The notes beneath the pieces were generated by a model that searched no databases, had not been told where the DNA came from, and saw nothing but the letters and a program-made list of their open reading frames with translations. This document shows positions 35,201 to 45,627 of a stretch of DNA of 64,000 bases, piece by piece; the stretch's first letter is position 1, and each line of letters opens with the position of its first letter. Source of the stretch: Hydrangea macrophylla (lineage: Eukaryota; Streptophyta; Magnoliopsida; Cornales; Hydrangeaceae); the NCBI GenBank assembly GCA_033977485.1, contig CM066993.1, positions 69,046,864-69,110,863 on the forward strand, written 5' to 3'. The position numbers and the translations under genes were made by a program.

Positions 35201-36133
35201 GATGAGAGGCCCTCTGAATCGGATCACAATGATCTCATTGATCTTAGTGACCCTGGGATCCCTCGTGACACTGGGATCATGGGTAAGTTAGAAATACCCG
35301 ATAAGCCTCCTTCTGTCGATGGTTCTCTCACTGAGACCTCGGTCACGCCGCCGGTCCAGGTAACTTAGCTTGTTCTTTGGCCTTTCTTGGCTGCTTCTTT
35401 ATTATACTTCTCTATGCTTAATGTATCTTCTCTTACAGGTTTCCATCTCTCTCCCTATCCCTGACTTCACCTCGGTCTCTTCTGTCGAGGCTTTCTTCAC
35501 TCTCCTGAATCCCGAGAAGCTCCTTCAGGCCGAACCCATGGTGGCTCAACCCAGTGCTGCTCCCTCTGCTGCTGAATATAAAAGGGCCGAGGAGTGGTTC
35601 CGGACGACGGTCCAACGCAAACTCTCCTAGCTCCCTGACTTTGAGGAGTTTCATTCGGCCATGGGGCTGCTGCTCTCTTGCCTAGATATAATTGATGAGA
35701 TGAAGGCTCATCTCAGGGATTTGCAAGTGAGGCTCCCAGATTATCTGAACAGACACCATGCCGCCACCAAACGTGTATCCGAGATTGAAGAAAAAACAAG
35801 GGTGTGCAAAGCACAAGTCGATAATCTAAGCGTCTGTAAGCAGCAGTACCATTCTTCCAAGGCCATGAAGGAGCGCCTCCTGCTGGAGAAAGCAAGACTT
35901 GAGACCGAGCTGGCTAAAATTAATGTCGATCTTAAGAACACAAACTCTGACCTTTCTCTTTCTAAAAAGGCCATCCTCGAGTTGGGTGAACTGCGCAGGA
36001 GTACGTGGTTGCCTTGACTGGGACTGCGGCTGAGGCGAGCAAATGGGAGGCCGATAAGGCTAATACCGAGAGGGAACTAGAGTATTTGGACCAAGCTTGA
36101 GAGGAGCTTAGGTTGAAATTCGCGAAGAAATAA
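32211..36133 (+). pseudogene. Antisense plant-mobile-domain gene of the Tat element
   Basis: The ORF starts at 32211 with an Ala/Ser/Thr-rich head, followed by a plant mobile domain (WVSWVNRL... and CGPMSPTIQDVCFLTGLP, about residues 120-195) and more of that domain to about residue 500. A hAT derivative at 33736-34099 interrupts it; the apparent ORF runs on through it to 34016 by chance. The gene then continues, with a frameshift and stops near 34130-34210. Probable short introns are 34636-34715, 34832-34910 and 35360-35438 (79-80 bp, GT-AG). The C-terminal part, 35661-36017, is a Lys/Glu/Leu-rich coiled coil. AATAAAAAATG near 36217 may be the poly-A signal, about 20 bp before the convergent integrase end. 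Plant mobile domains occur in Tat antisense ORFs and in host silencing proteins; the element role is unknown. Confidence 0.75.
33736..34099 (-). mobile_element. Non-autonomous deletion derivative of the nearby hAT
   Basis: 364 bp, from TAGAGGTGTCAAACGGG to CCCGATTGACACCACTA, flanked by CTATCGGG on both sides (33728-33735 and 34100-34107), the 8 bp duplication of hAT elements. Its two halves match the two ends of the hAT at 36742 in reverse orientation, including the shared CCACCGGTCCGGGGCGGAC and CCGGGGTGGACACC blocks. The transposase is deleted. Confidence 0.9.
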
Positions 36134-36741
36134 TGTATTTCAATATATCATTATCATTTTTTTTGTTAACCGTTTTGGTTGTACCCGGCATGTGCTATGT
36201 AAACTCTTTTGAAAATCAATAAAAAATGAATTCTCGCTATTCTTTATGTATTATTGCTGATTGCCAAAGAGATGGTACATACTGCTTTAAATATTTTCTG
36301 TTTATCGATCTTGCATGCATTTCACCATCCAAATCCATTAACCGATATGCTCCCCCTGTAATGACCGATATTACCTGAAACGATCCTTCCCACTTAGCTG
36401 ACCATTTTCCATATCGGCCATCTTTCTCACCCAATGGTAATATGGCTTTCCAAACTAGGTCTCCTTCGCCAAAAGACTTGTGTTTGACCCTCTTGTTGTA
36501 TGCCCGAGTAACTCTATTCTTTTGTGCCTTAATGCAATCCAAAGCTTTAAGACGAACATCATCTAGTTCTTCCAACTCGGCCAACATTGCTTCAGTGTAC
36601 TCAGTTGATTCGAGGCCGAGTTGAAATGCTCGTCTTACTGAACGGACAGTGACTTCCATAGGTAGCATTGCGTCATGACCATAGGTAAGCATGAATGGAG
36701 TGATGTTTGTGGCCGATCTCTTTGATGTCCGATACGCCCAT

Positions 36742-37060
36742 TAGAGGTGTCAATCGGGTCGGGTTGGCCCGGCCCGGCCCGAGCCCGGCCCGATTTTTCC
36801 GGGCTAAAAGCCCGGCCCGGCCCGGCATAGGCCCGGCCCGCTAGGCCCGAGCAGTTTTGTCCGGTCCGGGGTGGACACCCTTGGTCCCGTCCACGGCCCG
36901 GCCCGCCCCTTTGCCCGAAACCCGGCCCGGCCCGCTAGCCCGCTAGCCCGGCCCGCTAGCCCGCATAATCTAGCCGTTGTGGCCCGGCCCGGCCCGGCCC
37001 GGCCCGAAGCCCGGCCCGGTAGGCCCGCCCGTGGCCATAACGGCTAGTTTGGCCCCTTTT
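36742..37060. repeat. Left subterminal GC repeats of the hAT
   Basis: Dense GGCCCGGCCCG and AGCCCGGCCC repeats. The right-end counterpart is 40470-40750. Much more GC-rich than the AT-rich interior. Confidence 0.85.
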
Positions 37061-37170
37061 CAAATTTTTTTCCATTTTTTACCCCTCTAACGGCTATAAA
37101 ACGGCTAGTTTTGGGGGTAAAAATGTAAATGTGCTTTTTGACTTCCCAAAATACCCCTTAGCCCATTTTC

Positions 37171-37178
37171 TATAAATA
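37171..37178 (+). promoter_or_regulatory. TATA box of the hAT transposase
   Basis: TATAAATA within TTTTCTATAAATACT, about 390 bp before the ATG. The leader between holds a short near-duplicate containing ACTTACAAGCT and TCTCAAGT. Confidence 0.5.
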
Positions 37179-37565
37179 CTAAACCTCCCACAACATATTT
37201 TCTCATACAAAAATCAATTATCTCTCTCTATTCTCTACTTTCTCTATACTACTCCATAAACTACAAGTCTACAAGCACTTCTACTCTACAAGTTGGTGAT
37301 TCAATTATCAAAGCTCTAATTTGTAAAAGCACTTCTAGTCTTCTACAACTTGAACTTACAAGCTTTCAAGTCTCAAGTTGAACTTACAAGCTCTCAAGTC
37401 TCAAGTCTTATTATAATTTATAGTTGTTCACTTCTTCTTTTACTACTATAAGTTGAGGTAAATTTATTTATTGTTTCACTTCTTGCTTTATTAGTTGCTT
37501 ATTTAATTGTTAGTATTTTTAATCTTTCATATTTCTTTCCCCTCTTTTTTTTTATTTAAAAAAAA

Positions 37566-39692
37566 ATGGCATCTCACTCAAGATCTTCCAAAACTAGGGA
37601 AGGCCCAACTTATGACTTTGAAAATTTAGATTATGGGGAAAGAAATGAGATTAATGATTTGGAATTGGAGGATGATGACGACGTTGAAATTATGGGGTCT
37701 AATCCATCTGAACCATCTCCTTCAAATCCTAATGATCCAAGTCCCACCACTGAAAGAAAATTAAAATCACCTGTTTGGTTATTTTTTAAATTAAATGACG
37801 AAAAAAATGGAGCTATTTGCAAAATATGCGGACTCAAATTTTCTTACAAAGGTGGAGGAAATAATACACTTAAAAGGCACATCATGAGCAAACATAAAGG
37901 TGCATGGGAAGCAGGTACCGCTCAAGCGGACGGCCTAGTACAATCCCAAATTTCTGCTTCTACTGGCACAAGTGTTGGAACTTTTCTTTATAATCAAAAA
38001 AAAATGAGGGAAGGCTTGGCAAAATTTGTTTGTGCATCCGATATGCCTTTTACTTTAGTTGAAGAAGAGTGCTTTACACGTTTTATTCAAACTTTTTTAC
38101 AACCAGCCTACCAACCTATTACTAGAAATACTCTTAGAAGTGATATACAATCTGTTTTTCAACAAACCAAAAAAAAATTAATTGAGGATTTTTCTACTTT
38201 TAATTGTACAATTGCATGCACTTCCGATTTGTGGACTGGTTGTAATAAAACGGGATATATATGTATAACGGCGCATTTTGTAGATGAAAATTGGAATATG
38301 AATAAAAATATCATTGCTTTTCGTGCATTAGACTATCCTCATACTAGTGAAAATATATATAACTATATAATCAATGTTTTTAATGAGTATGATATTATGA
38401 AAAAAATTATAAGCATTACTTTTGACAATGCTAGTGCTAATACAAATGCTATTAATATGTTTAAAGATCTTATGCGCCCAATGTTGAATGGAAAATTATT
38501 TCATGGTCGTTGTGTATGTCATATCATTAATTTGATTATCCAAGATGGATTAACAAAAATTGATGATCACATACTTAAAATTAGAGAGGCAGTGGTCTTT
38601 TGTTGTTCAACGCCTAAGCGTCTACAAGCATTTTATGGTGTTTGTAAACAAAATCGTCTTAATCCAAAGAAATTGCAAACTGATATTAAAACTCGTTGGA
38701 ATTCTACTTATCTTATGATAGATTCTTGTAAAAAGTATAGTAATATTATTACTCAATTTGTTAATTTTAATTATCCATCACTAAACTTGACTTCAAACGA
38801 TTGGGATATGGCATTTGACTTTCATGGATTTTTAGAAGTATTTTACAATGCTACAAATAAACTTTCCGGTGTTTACTATTCTACTTCTTGTTTAGTTCTT
38901 ATGGAATTATATAATATGGCTCATACATTTCATAGTTATAAACAAAAAAATGACATTTTTATTGATATTTGCGAGAAAATGGAAAAAAAGTTTAAAAAAT
39001 ATTGGTCTTACATTCCACCTGTATTTTACTTATCTGCAATCTTGGATCCTAGAATCAATTTTGATGGTGTTTGTGAAATGGTTAAACAAATATCTGAATT
39101 GATGCAAGGACCAGATGGTGAGCCTGGTCTAGAAATAACTACTTCTGAAATGGAAAATACTTTGGAATCTTTATTTCGTATTTACTATGAAAAATATACA
39201 AATAAAGAAAGTGCTACTTCTTATTCTACTTCTAATATTGAGTTAAGTTCGGGAGCGTCAGGTGGTTCTTGGGCGAGCCAGTTTCTCAGTCGAAAGAAAC
39301 AAAAGGGTGTTAGTCAATCATTTGTAAGTAGCTCTAACATTCTTGGTGAATTAAATAAGTATCGAGAAACAGAGTGGGAAAGTCGATTAACCAACGAGGA
39401 AATGGTCGATTTAAATCTTTTGACATGGTGGAAAGAACATGTAAGAACTTTCCCTGTTCTTTCCATCATGGCTCGTGATCTACTAACTCCTCCGGCTTCC
39501 ACAGTTGCATCGGAGTCTGCTTTTAGTGTAGGTGGAAGGGTGCTAGAGGAAAGGAGGAGCAGATTATCTCCTGATATGCTTGACTGCTTGATGTGCTTGA
39601 AGGATTGGGACCGTGCACAATATCGAACTCAAAACCGCCAAGATCCTATTCTTGAAGACTTCGCAAATTTGGAAGTTACGGAAGAAAATTGA
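37566..39692 (+). CDS. hAT transposase, BED finger and hAT dimerisation domain
   Basis: 708 aa with no internal stop. It cuts and rejoins DNA at the element ends. An acidic N-terminus precedes a BED zinc finger with C85, C88, H105 and H110 in CKIC and HIMSKH. The RNase-H-like core has TSDLWTG and ITFDNASAN, which carry catalytic aspartates. The C-terminal dimerisation domain includes MARDLLTPPASTVASESAFSVGGRV at about residues 635-660, ending near LMCLKDW. Length and domain order fit autonomous plant Ac/Tag-like hATs. Because the Tat host is decayed while this ORF is intact, the insertion is probably much younger. A domesticated transposase is unlikely, since both ends and the target duplication are intact. 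Confidence 0.95.
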   Translation: MASHSRSSKTREGPTYDFENLDYGERNEINDLELEDDDDVEIMGSNPSEPSPSNPNDPSPTTERKLKSPVWLFFKLNDEKNGAICKICGLKFSYKGGGNNTLKRHIMSKHKGAWEAGTAQADGLVQSQISASTGTSVGTFLYNQKKMREGLAKFVCASDMPFTLVEEECFTRFIQTFLQPAYQPITRNTLRSDIQSVFQQTKKKLIEDFSTFNCTIACTSDLWTGCNKTGYICITAHFVDENWNMNKNIIAFRALDYPHTSENIYNYIINVFNEYDIMKKIISITFDNASANTNAINMFKDLMRPMLNGKLFHGRCVCHIINLIIQDGLTKIDDHILKIREAVVFCCSTPKRLQAFYGVCKQNRLNPKKLQTDIKTRWNSTYLMIDSCKKYSNIITQFVNFNYPSLNLTSNDWDMAFDFHGFLEVFYNATNKLSGVYYSTSCLVLMELYNMAHTFHSYKQKNDIFIDICEKMEKKFKKYWSYIPPVFYLSAILDPRINFDGVCEMVKQISELMQGPDGEPGLEITTSEMENTLESLFRIYYEKYTNKESATSYSTSNIELSSGASGGSWASQFLSRKKQKGVSQSFVSSSNILGELNKYRETEWESRLTNEEMVDLNLLTWWKEHVRTFPVLSIMARDLLTPPASTVASESAFSVGGRVLEERRSRLSPDMLDCLMCLKDWDRAQYRTQNRQDPILEDFANLEVTEEN

Positions 39693-39821
39693 AGAATCAA
39701 GAATTGAAGAATGAATATGAGAGTTGAAGATCATTTAGTTCCAAACAAATCAATTGTAATACTCCTGGCCCGCATGAGTATAAACTGTGAACGGCTTTTT
39801 AAAAAAAAAATCCAATTCTGT

Positions 39822-40385
39822 AAAATGTAATCTTTACTTTTTATTATACAAATTAATGATAAGTAATCTTTATTTTTTATTAGACTATAATTTTAAATAT
39901 CAAATACTAGTAATCTCTTTAATTTTTATTGAATAATAAAAATTCTTTACTATTTTTTTTGAATGAACTTTTTTTAAACTTTTAGTAATCACTAATCATT
40001 AATGAATAAATATTTACTTTTTATTATACAAATTATTGAAATTAATGATAATAATCTTTATTTTTTATTAGACTACAATTTTTAAATATCAAATACTAGT
40101 AATCTCTTTAATTTTTATTGAATAATAAATATTCTTTACTTTTTTTTTTTGAATGAACTTTTTTTAGTAATCACTAATCAATGTAATCATTAATGAATAA
40201 ATCTTTACTTTTTATTGTACAATTTATGATAAGTAATCTTTATATTTTATTAGACTATAATTTTTAAATATCAAATAATAGTAATCTCATTAATTTTTAT
40301 TGAATAATAAATATTATTTACTTTTTTTTTTTTGTTAAACAAATTTTTTTTAGTAATCACTAATCATTAGTGCATAAACTAAACA
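39822..40385. repeat. AT-rich tandem repeat in the 3' part of the hAT
   Basis: About three copies of a unit of 180-190 bp, each with CTTTACTTTTTATT, TAGACTATAATTT, TTTTATTGAATAATAAA and TTTAGTAATCACTAATCA. It lies between the transposase stop and the right subterminal repeats. Confidence 0.75.
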
Positions 40386-41607
40386 TATAAAAAAAAAAAG
40401 AGTAAAAGTCAAAACTCCCCCAAATTCCCAAACATTAAACTTTAAAAGTTAAAACTTTCCCCCCCAAAACTCCGGCCCGGCCCGGCCCGGCCCGTTTATG
40501 GGCCCGTCCACGAGCCCGTCCACGAGCCCGTCCATAAGCCCGTCCATGAGCCCGTCCACTAGCCCGGCCCGGCCCGGCCCGAAGCCCGGCCCTAGTGAGC
40601 CCGGGCCACCGGTCCGGGGCGGACATCCCCCCTCCCTTCCCAAGCCCGGCCCGGCCCGGCCCGATAACACGGTGAAGCCCGGCCCGGCCCGGCCCGAAGC
40701 CCGGTCAAGCCCGCTTTGACCGAGCCCGGCCCGGCCCGGCCCGGCCCGTTTGACACCACTAACGCCCATAATGCCTCGGATAACAAATCATCCCATACCC
40801 TAGGATTGCCTTCCACTGTCTTCTCTATTATCCCTTTGATCATTTTGTTTGATGATTTGACCTGTCCATTTCCTTGGGCAAAATATGGAGTTGAATTGAG
40901 GATCTTGATACCTCAACTTTCAGCAAATGCCTTAACTTCATCTCCCGTAAAGACCGATCCTTGATCTGCTGTAATCGTTTCGGGAAACCCTATTCGGTGG
41001 ATTATGTGTTCGTTAATGAACTTGATCACATATGCTTGATTCACCGATTTGGCTGGTACTGCTTCCACCCATTTTGTAAAATAATCTGTTGCCACCACTA
41101 TGAAACAGTGTTGACCTGAGGACGGTGGGTATATTTTCCCAATCAGGTCCATAGCCCAGCCTCGAAACGGCCATGGCCTAACAATCACTTGCATCTCAGT
41201 AGCTGGTGTTCGCTGTATTGGCCCATGTTTTTGACATGCTTGACATCCTTCCGCGTAGTCAATACAGTCTTTCAGCATGCTCGACCAATAATAATTGTAT
41301 CTTTTAAGAAGCCACTTTGTCCTTAATGCTTTTCTTAATAAAACTTCGTCCTTAATGCTTTTCTTAAACAATTCTCCATCAAGTAGGACATAGTTGACTG
41401 AAGACAATTTTGTTTTCCTCTCGGTCTGTCCGCTTGGATGCAAGAGGCATCTGATTATTGGGACTCTCCAATCCTGATTATCTATGACAACCGAGAATGC
41501 TTCCGTTGCCATCTCGCGCTGTCTCACTGATGGCAAGATTCTTTTTTGCACTCGTATTAACTTTTCATTATCCGTTACCTCCAATTTGGTTCTTGACGTG
41601 ACTTATG

Positions 41608-42081
41608 CTAATTGTCAGCCTCGAAATTATAAGCTCGAGCAACGTGCTGAACTCTAACGTCATCGAATTCCCGTAGTAGCTGTAGGGCAATTGAGTTGAA
41701 GGGTAATAACTCCCAACTCTTGCACCGGTATTCACCACTCAGCTGGTTAATAACGAGGTTCGAGTCATCGATAATGTCAATCCCTGATACATCCAACTCA
41801 GCCATTATTTCGAGGCCGATGATTAACGCTTCGTATTCAGCTTGATTACTAGAGCATTCAAATTCTAATTTGAATGAGAAAACGGTTTTCCGTTTTCTTG
41901 GCGATATCACAATTATCCCTACCCTTGCTCCCTTGGCATTTCTTGATCCGTCAAATATTAATATCCATGGGGTCAAAGAAATTGTTGATAATAGAGTTGA
42001 ATCAATTGCTTCATTTATTTTTGGGCCGACATCCAAACAAGGATGATCGGCCAAGAAATCGGCGAGGGCTTGTCCTTTCAC
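41608..42081 (-). pseudogene. Tat second RNase H domain
   Basis: 157 codons: WILIFDGSRNAKGA, then EYEALIIGLEIM, then IIDDSNLVINQLSGEY, a complete RNase H of the archaeal/plant type that Tat elements carry in addition to the RT-linked RNase H. The usual LxVxGDSxLV signature reads IDDSNLV here. Frameshifts separate it from the neighbouring domains. Confidence 0.85.
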
Positions 42082-42099
42082 CGATATTTGTTGAACGAA

Positions 42100-42432
42100 T
42101 TAGAATGTGAACTCCATTATAGCTAGAGTCCACTTTCCTATACACCCACGCATTATCGGTCTTGATAGCATGTATTTGATGATGTCAGTTTGGCAGATCA
42201 AGTAAACCAAAACAGGAAGCATATATACTCTTAACTTATGTGAGGCAAAGTACAAGGCTAAACATAATTTTTCTATCAGCGTATATCTACGCTCGACATG
42301 AGTAAGAACTCTACTTAGATAATACACTGCTTGTTCCTTTCCCCACTCGTTGTCTTGTGCTAACATACAAGCTATTGATTCGTCTGAGGCCGATAAATAC
42401 AGTTTTAACGGCCTCTTCTTCCTCAGGGGCAT
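42100..42432 (-). pseudogene. Tat reverse-transcriptase-linked RNase H fragment
   Basis: 110 codons with LYLSASDESIACMLAQ, VYYLSRVLTHVERRYTLIEKLCLAL and LICQTDIIKYMLSRP, the connection and RNase H region that follows reverse transcriptase. The usual catalytic Asp position reads Ser-Ala-Ser, typical of Tat elements, where this RNase H is degenerate. Confidence 0.8.
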
Positions 42433-42495
42433 GATTACTGGTGGCTCCGATAGATATCGCTTGATGGCCTCAAAGGCTTGCTGATGCGAGGCCTC

Positions 42496-43755
42496 CTACC
42501 TGAATTCTTCTTCGGCCTTCAGATTGAGTAATGAGGACCAAACATGTGTCCGTCCTGTGCAGTTTAAAATGAACCTTATCAGAAAGTTGATTTGCCTGAG
42601 CAGTCTTTGGAGTTCTTTTTTGTTATTCGGGGGTTCTGCCGCTTGAATAGATCGGACCTTGTTCTTATCGATCTCAATGCCTCTTTGGTGTACTAGGAAA
42701 CCAAGAAAATTTCTTACTGATACACCAAAAGCACACTTCAAGGGATTCATCTTAAGCCCATGAGTCCTCATCCTTTCAAATGATCTTCTTAAATTGGCCA
42801 AATGCTTCTCGTGTGTGGCCGATTTCACAACAACGTCATCGATATACACTTCCATGATTTTTCCAATCATATCATGGAAGATCGCGTTCATGGCTCGCTG
42901 ATATGTTGCTCCAGCATTTTTTAATCCAAACGGCATTACCACCCATTCAAATGTTCCAATCGCTCCTGGACATCTGAAGGCGGTTTTTGGAACATCTCCT
43001 TTGGCTATGTATATTTGATTATAACCAGAATGCCCATCCATGAAGGATAAAATTTTATATTTAGCCGCAGCATCAATGAGCTGATCGGCTATAGGCATGG
43101 GGTATTCACCCTTGGGGGTTGCCATGTTCAAATTTCTAAAGTCAATACAGACCCTTATCTTGCCGTTTTTCTTGACTACGGGTACGATATTTGAAATCCA
43201 ATCAACGTACCTGGTTGTTCTTATAAAGCCGGCCTTCAACAGTCGTTCGATTTCCTCTTTGACCTTTAGAACGACCTCAAGAGACATTCTCCTAGGCAAT
43301 TGCTTGAATGGCCAGCACCCTTCATTGATCGGTAATCGGTGTTCCACGATCTCCCTTGCAAGGCCGGGCATTTGGTGGTAATCCCAGGCAAAACAATCTT
43401 TGAATTCTCTGAGTAGAGAAATCAATGATGCTTGGAAATCGGGCTCGAGCAACTGATTAATGAAAGTGGGCTGATATTCTCCATTTGCCCCCAAATCAAC
43501 CTCAAGAAGAGGATCTTGCACATCGGCTTTCAAGTTGTCAAGCTTTGCTGGGGCCGATGCCAACTCGTCGAGGTTTATGTAGTCCTCCAAGACTTCTTGT
43601 TCTTCTGTGATATCGGCCATATTAGCCGATGACATCTGTGCTCGTTTGTCTACCAGAAAAGCTTGGATTCTGGCTAAACTGGCCTGCACGGCCAGTGCTC
43701 TTCTATGCTTCAATGATGATGGGTTCTGGTCCATTGGAGGTGTTAAGTTCTTCAT
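42496..43755 (-). pseudogene. Tat reverse transcriptase
   Basis: 419 codons open. FAWDYHQMPGL and LPINEG lead into the RT core: RVCIDFRNLN, then MDGHSGYNQI, then WVVMPFGLKNAGATYQRAMN, then VYIDDVVVKS with the YIDD active site, then FLVHQRGIEIDKNK. The core motifs are all present in this segment. The join to protease upstream is broken, so no full polyprotein can be made. Confidence 0.9.
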
Positions 43756-43807
43756 CGTCGTCGATCGGCGTAATCACGATTGATGGCCGATCGAGTTGTT
43801 TGTATAC

Positions 43808-44905
43808 CTAAATCGACTGGTTCTTCTGATCCTTTACCATGGTACCCGATCTTGGCCTATCATTTTTATCTGTTCCAATGAATTTGACGGGGCCGATATC
43901 GTCTTCATACAAAATGGCCTCCGAGCAGTGAACCCGGGCAACAAAAGGCTTATGATCAGCCCACACAACCTCCACTTCATCCCCATTCCAGAAAATTTGG
44001 AACTGATGTAAAGTTGATGGAATACACCAGCTGGTGTGGATCCAGTCTCTGCCGAGCAAGGCATTGTATGAAGCTCCAGAATCCACCACAAAGAATGCTG
44101 TCATGGTGGTCTTCTTCCCCACTGTGAGCTCCACTAAGAGAATCCCCTTTGTCTTTGCTGGTGTTTCTGTGAACCCACAGACTGTGAGCTCGGTCGGGAT
44201 CAACTCTTTCTCATCACGCTGCAATTTTAGCAACATAATTGATGGCAGGATGTTCACTGTTGCTCCGTTATCGATCAACACTCTTGAATATGTCACTCCA
44301 TCAATAGCCACGTTAATGTACAACGGCTTTAGATGCTGCGACATTCCTGTTGCTGGTTTTTCAAAGACTACTTTCGCGGGTTTCTTTCCTTCTTCATCCT
44401 CGGTCTTCAGCCTAATTACCGAGACCTTTGGCTTTTTTGTCTTTACTTCTTGGTTGATAATTACTGGAGTTGACGGACACTTGTCGTCCTGCACATCACC
44501 CCCACTCTTGCTCCCCTGCTCGGGCATTGCTCCGAAAGACATCGGCAATGTGTACACTATATTTACCAAGAAATCTTTTGGAATACTTCCAAATTGGATG
44601 TATCTGTCCAATAATTCCTCGTAATCTGAAGCGATATCGGCCATTTCCAAGTCCGACTCGTTCACTTCCAGAATTGATGGTGTTTCAAGCTTGTGAGGCT
44701 TTGTATCTCGGTCTTCAGCCTCGATCTTTTCCGTTCCTTTATGGCTTAGGATCGTCCTCGGCACCATGTTCTTTTGTTGATCTGCCCGCTTCTTCTCCAA
44801 GCGGTATTTGGCTTCCCAATCCCTAGCCGACTGCCTCAGCCTTTGCATCCTTCTCTTCTGGGTTTTGCTGAAGTATGCATGCTCTGAGAATTTGGGGTGC
44901 TCCAC
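43808..44905 (-). pseudogene. Tat aspartic protease region
   Basis: 365 codons open. A basic coiled N-terminus (KTQKRRMQRLRQSARDWEAKY) is typical of Tat elements. The protease motif is VLIDNGATVNILP, with D-N-G in place of the common D-S/T-G, as usual in this lineage. Then comes FFVVDSGASYNALLGRDWIH. Confidence 0.85.
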
Positions 44906-44914
44906 TCTTTTCCA

Positions 44915-45625
44915 TTAGTTCACTTCAGTTCGTGGTGGAACGACCATCCATGTGGCTCGGTCTTGGTGTTGGTGCATTTTCCGTCTCACGTCCCTATTTT
45001 CTTGCCTCGATTCATTGCGATAATGCTCACGCTTTTGGGAATCAGGCTTCCTGCGGTACTCCTGGTTAGGATAAGTGAGGCGGGTTTGAATCGACCTTCT
45101 CGGAGTTGGTGGTCGAGATGCCTTTTCCTTTTTTGCCTCGGTGTGTTTAATTACCTCAGTCTTGCATTTCGGACATAGCCCTTGCTCAATCAACTCGACC
45201 ATCCATTGCAGTGTTGGGACCCTATCCGTTTCAGCCTTGGTTCTATCTGAAGTAATTCTAGAAGCCAATCTTTCTTTTGCCTATGGGTTTACTCTCGCGC
45301 TTGTTTCTACGGCATCAGCTCCTCTAAGATCGATTTCTCCCTTGACCTGCGCAGGATGGTGAAATCGGGTGCCACCATGTTTGCCCCCACTATTTCTGGA
45401 AATGGATTGCTGTCAACTCCCATTACGTCTTTTTTTTTTCTCGGCAAACTTCAGATTCCCCTTATCGATCATATCCTGCAACACATTTCGGAACACCAGG
45501 CAATTATTAGTGGTATGGCGCCAAGAGTTATGCCATTTGCAATACTTGGCCGAAGGTAATTTAACGTCGTGAGGTAGCCGAATCTGCTTATCTGCTAACA
45601 TGAAGTCAAAAATTTGATCAGCCAT
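44915..45625 (-). pseudogene. Tat gag C-terminal and linker region, frameshifted
   Basis: Minus-strand fragments include YCKWHNSWRHTTNNCLVFR near 45540 and CPKCKTEV near 45160, both characteristic of the region between Gag and protease. Single-base shifts and stops break the frame several times. Confidence 0.7.
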
Positions 45626-45627
45626 CG

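Larger units (their letters stand above)
36742..40761 (+). mobile_element. Autonomous hAT transposon
   Basis: 4020 bp, from TAGAGGTGTCAATCGGG to CCCGTTTGACACCACTA, with an exact 8 bp duplication ACGCCCAT (36734-36741 and 40762-40769). Each end has about 250-300 bp packed with GGCCCGGCCCG-type repeats, probably subterminal transposase-binding sites. An intact transposase lies between. It sits in the integrase of the Tat element. Confidence 0.95.
36237..41584 (-). pseudogene. Tat integrase, split by the hAT insertion
   Basis: The N-terminal and core part runs from 41584 to the hAT edge at 40762, and the C-terminal part from 36741 to 36237. The zinc-binding region ends CQACQKH. Core motifs are MDLIGK and TADQGSVF, giving two catalytic aspartates. 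A stop (TGA) follows at 40913. The expected catalytic glutamate in the GQ-x-E-x-SN motif reads Lys (AAA codon, plus-strand 40856-40858). The hAT inserted at ACGCCCAT, inside the ALWAYRTS region. The C-terminal part has LTYGHDAMLP and the DLVWK...GKWSAKWEGSFQV motif. Not functional. Confidence 0.85.

Noticed and set aside
36742..37060. CpG island or bacterial contamination because of high GC
   Set aside because: The GC block is the subterminal repeat of a hAT with exact ends and target duplication.
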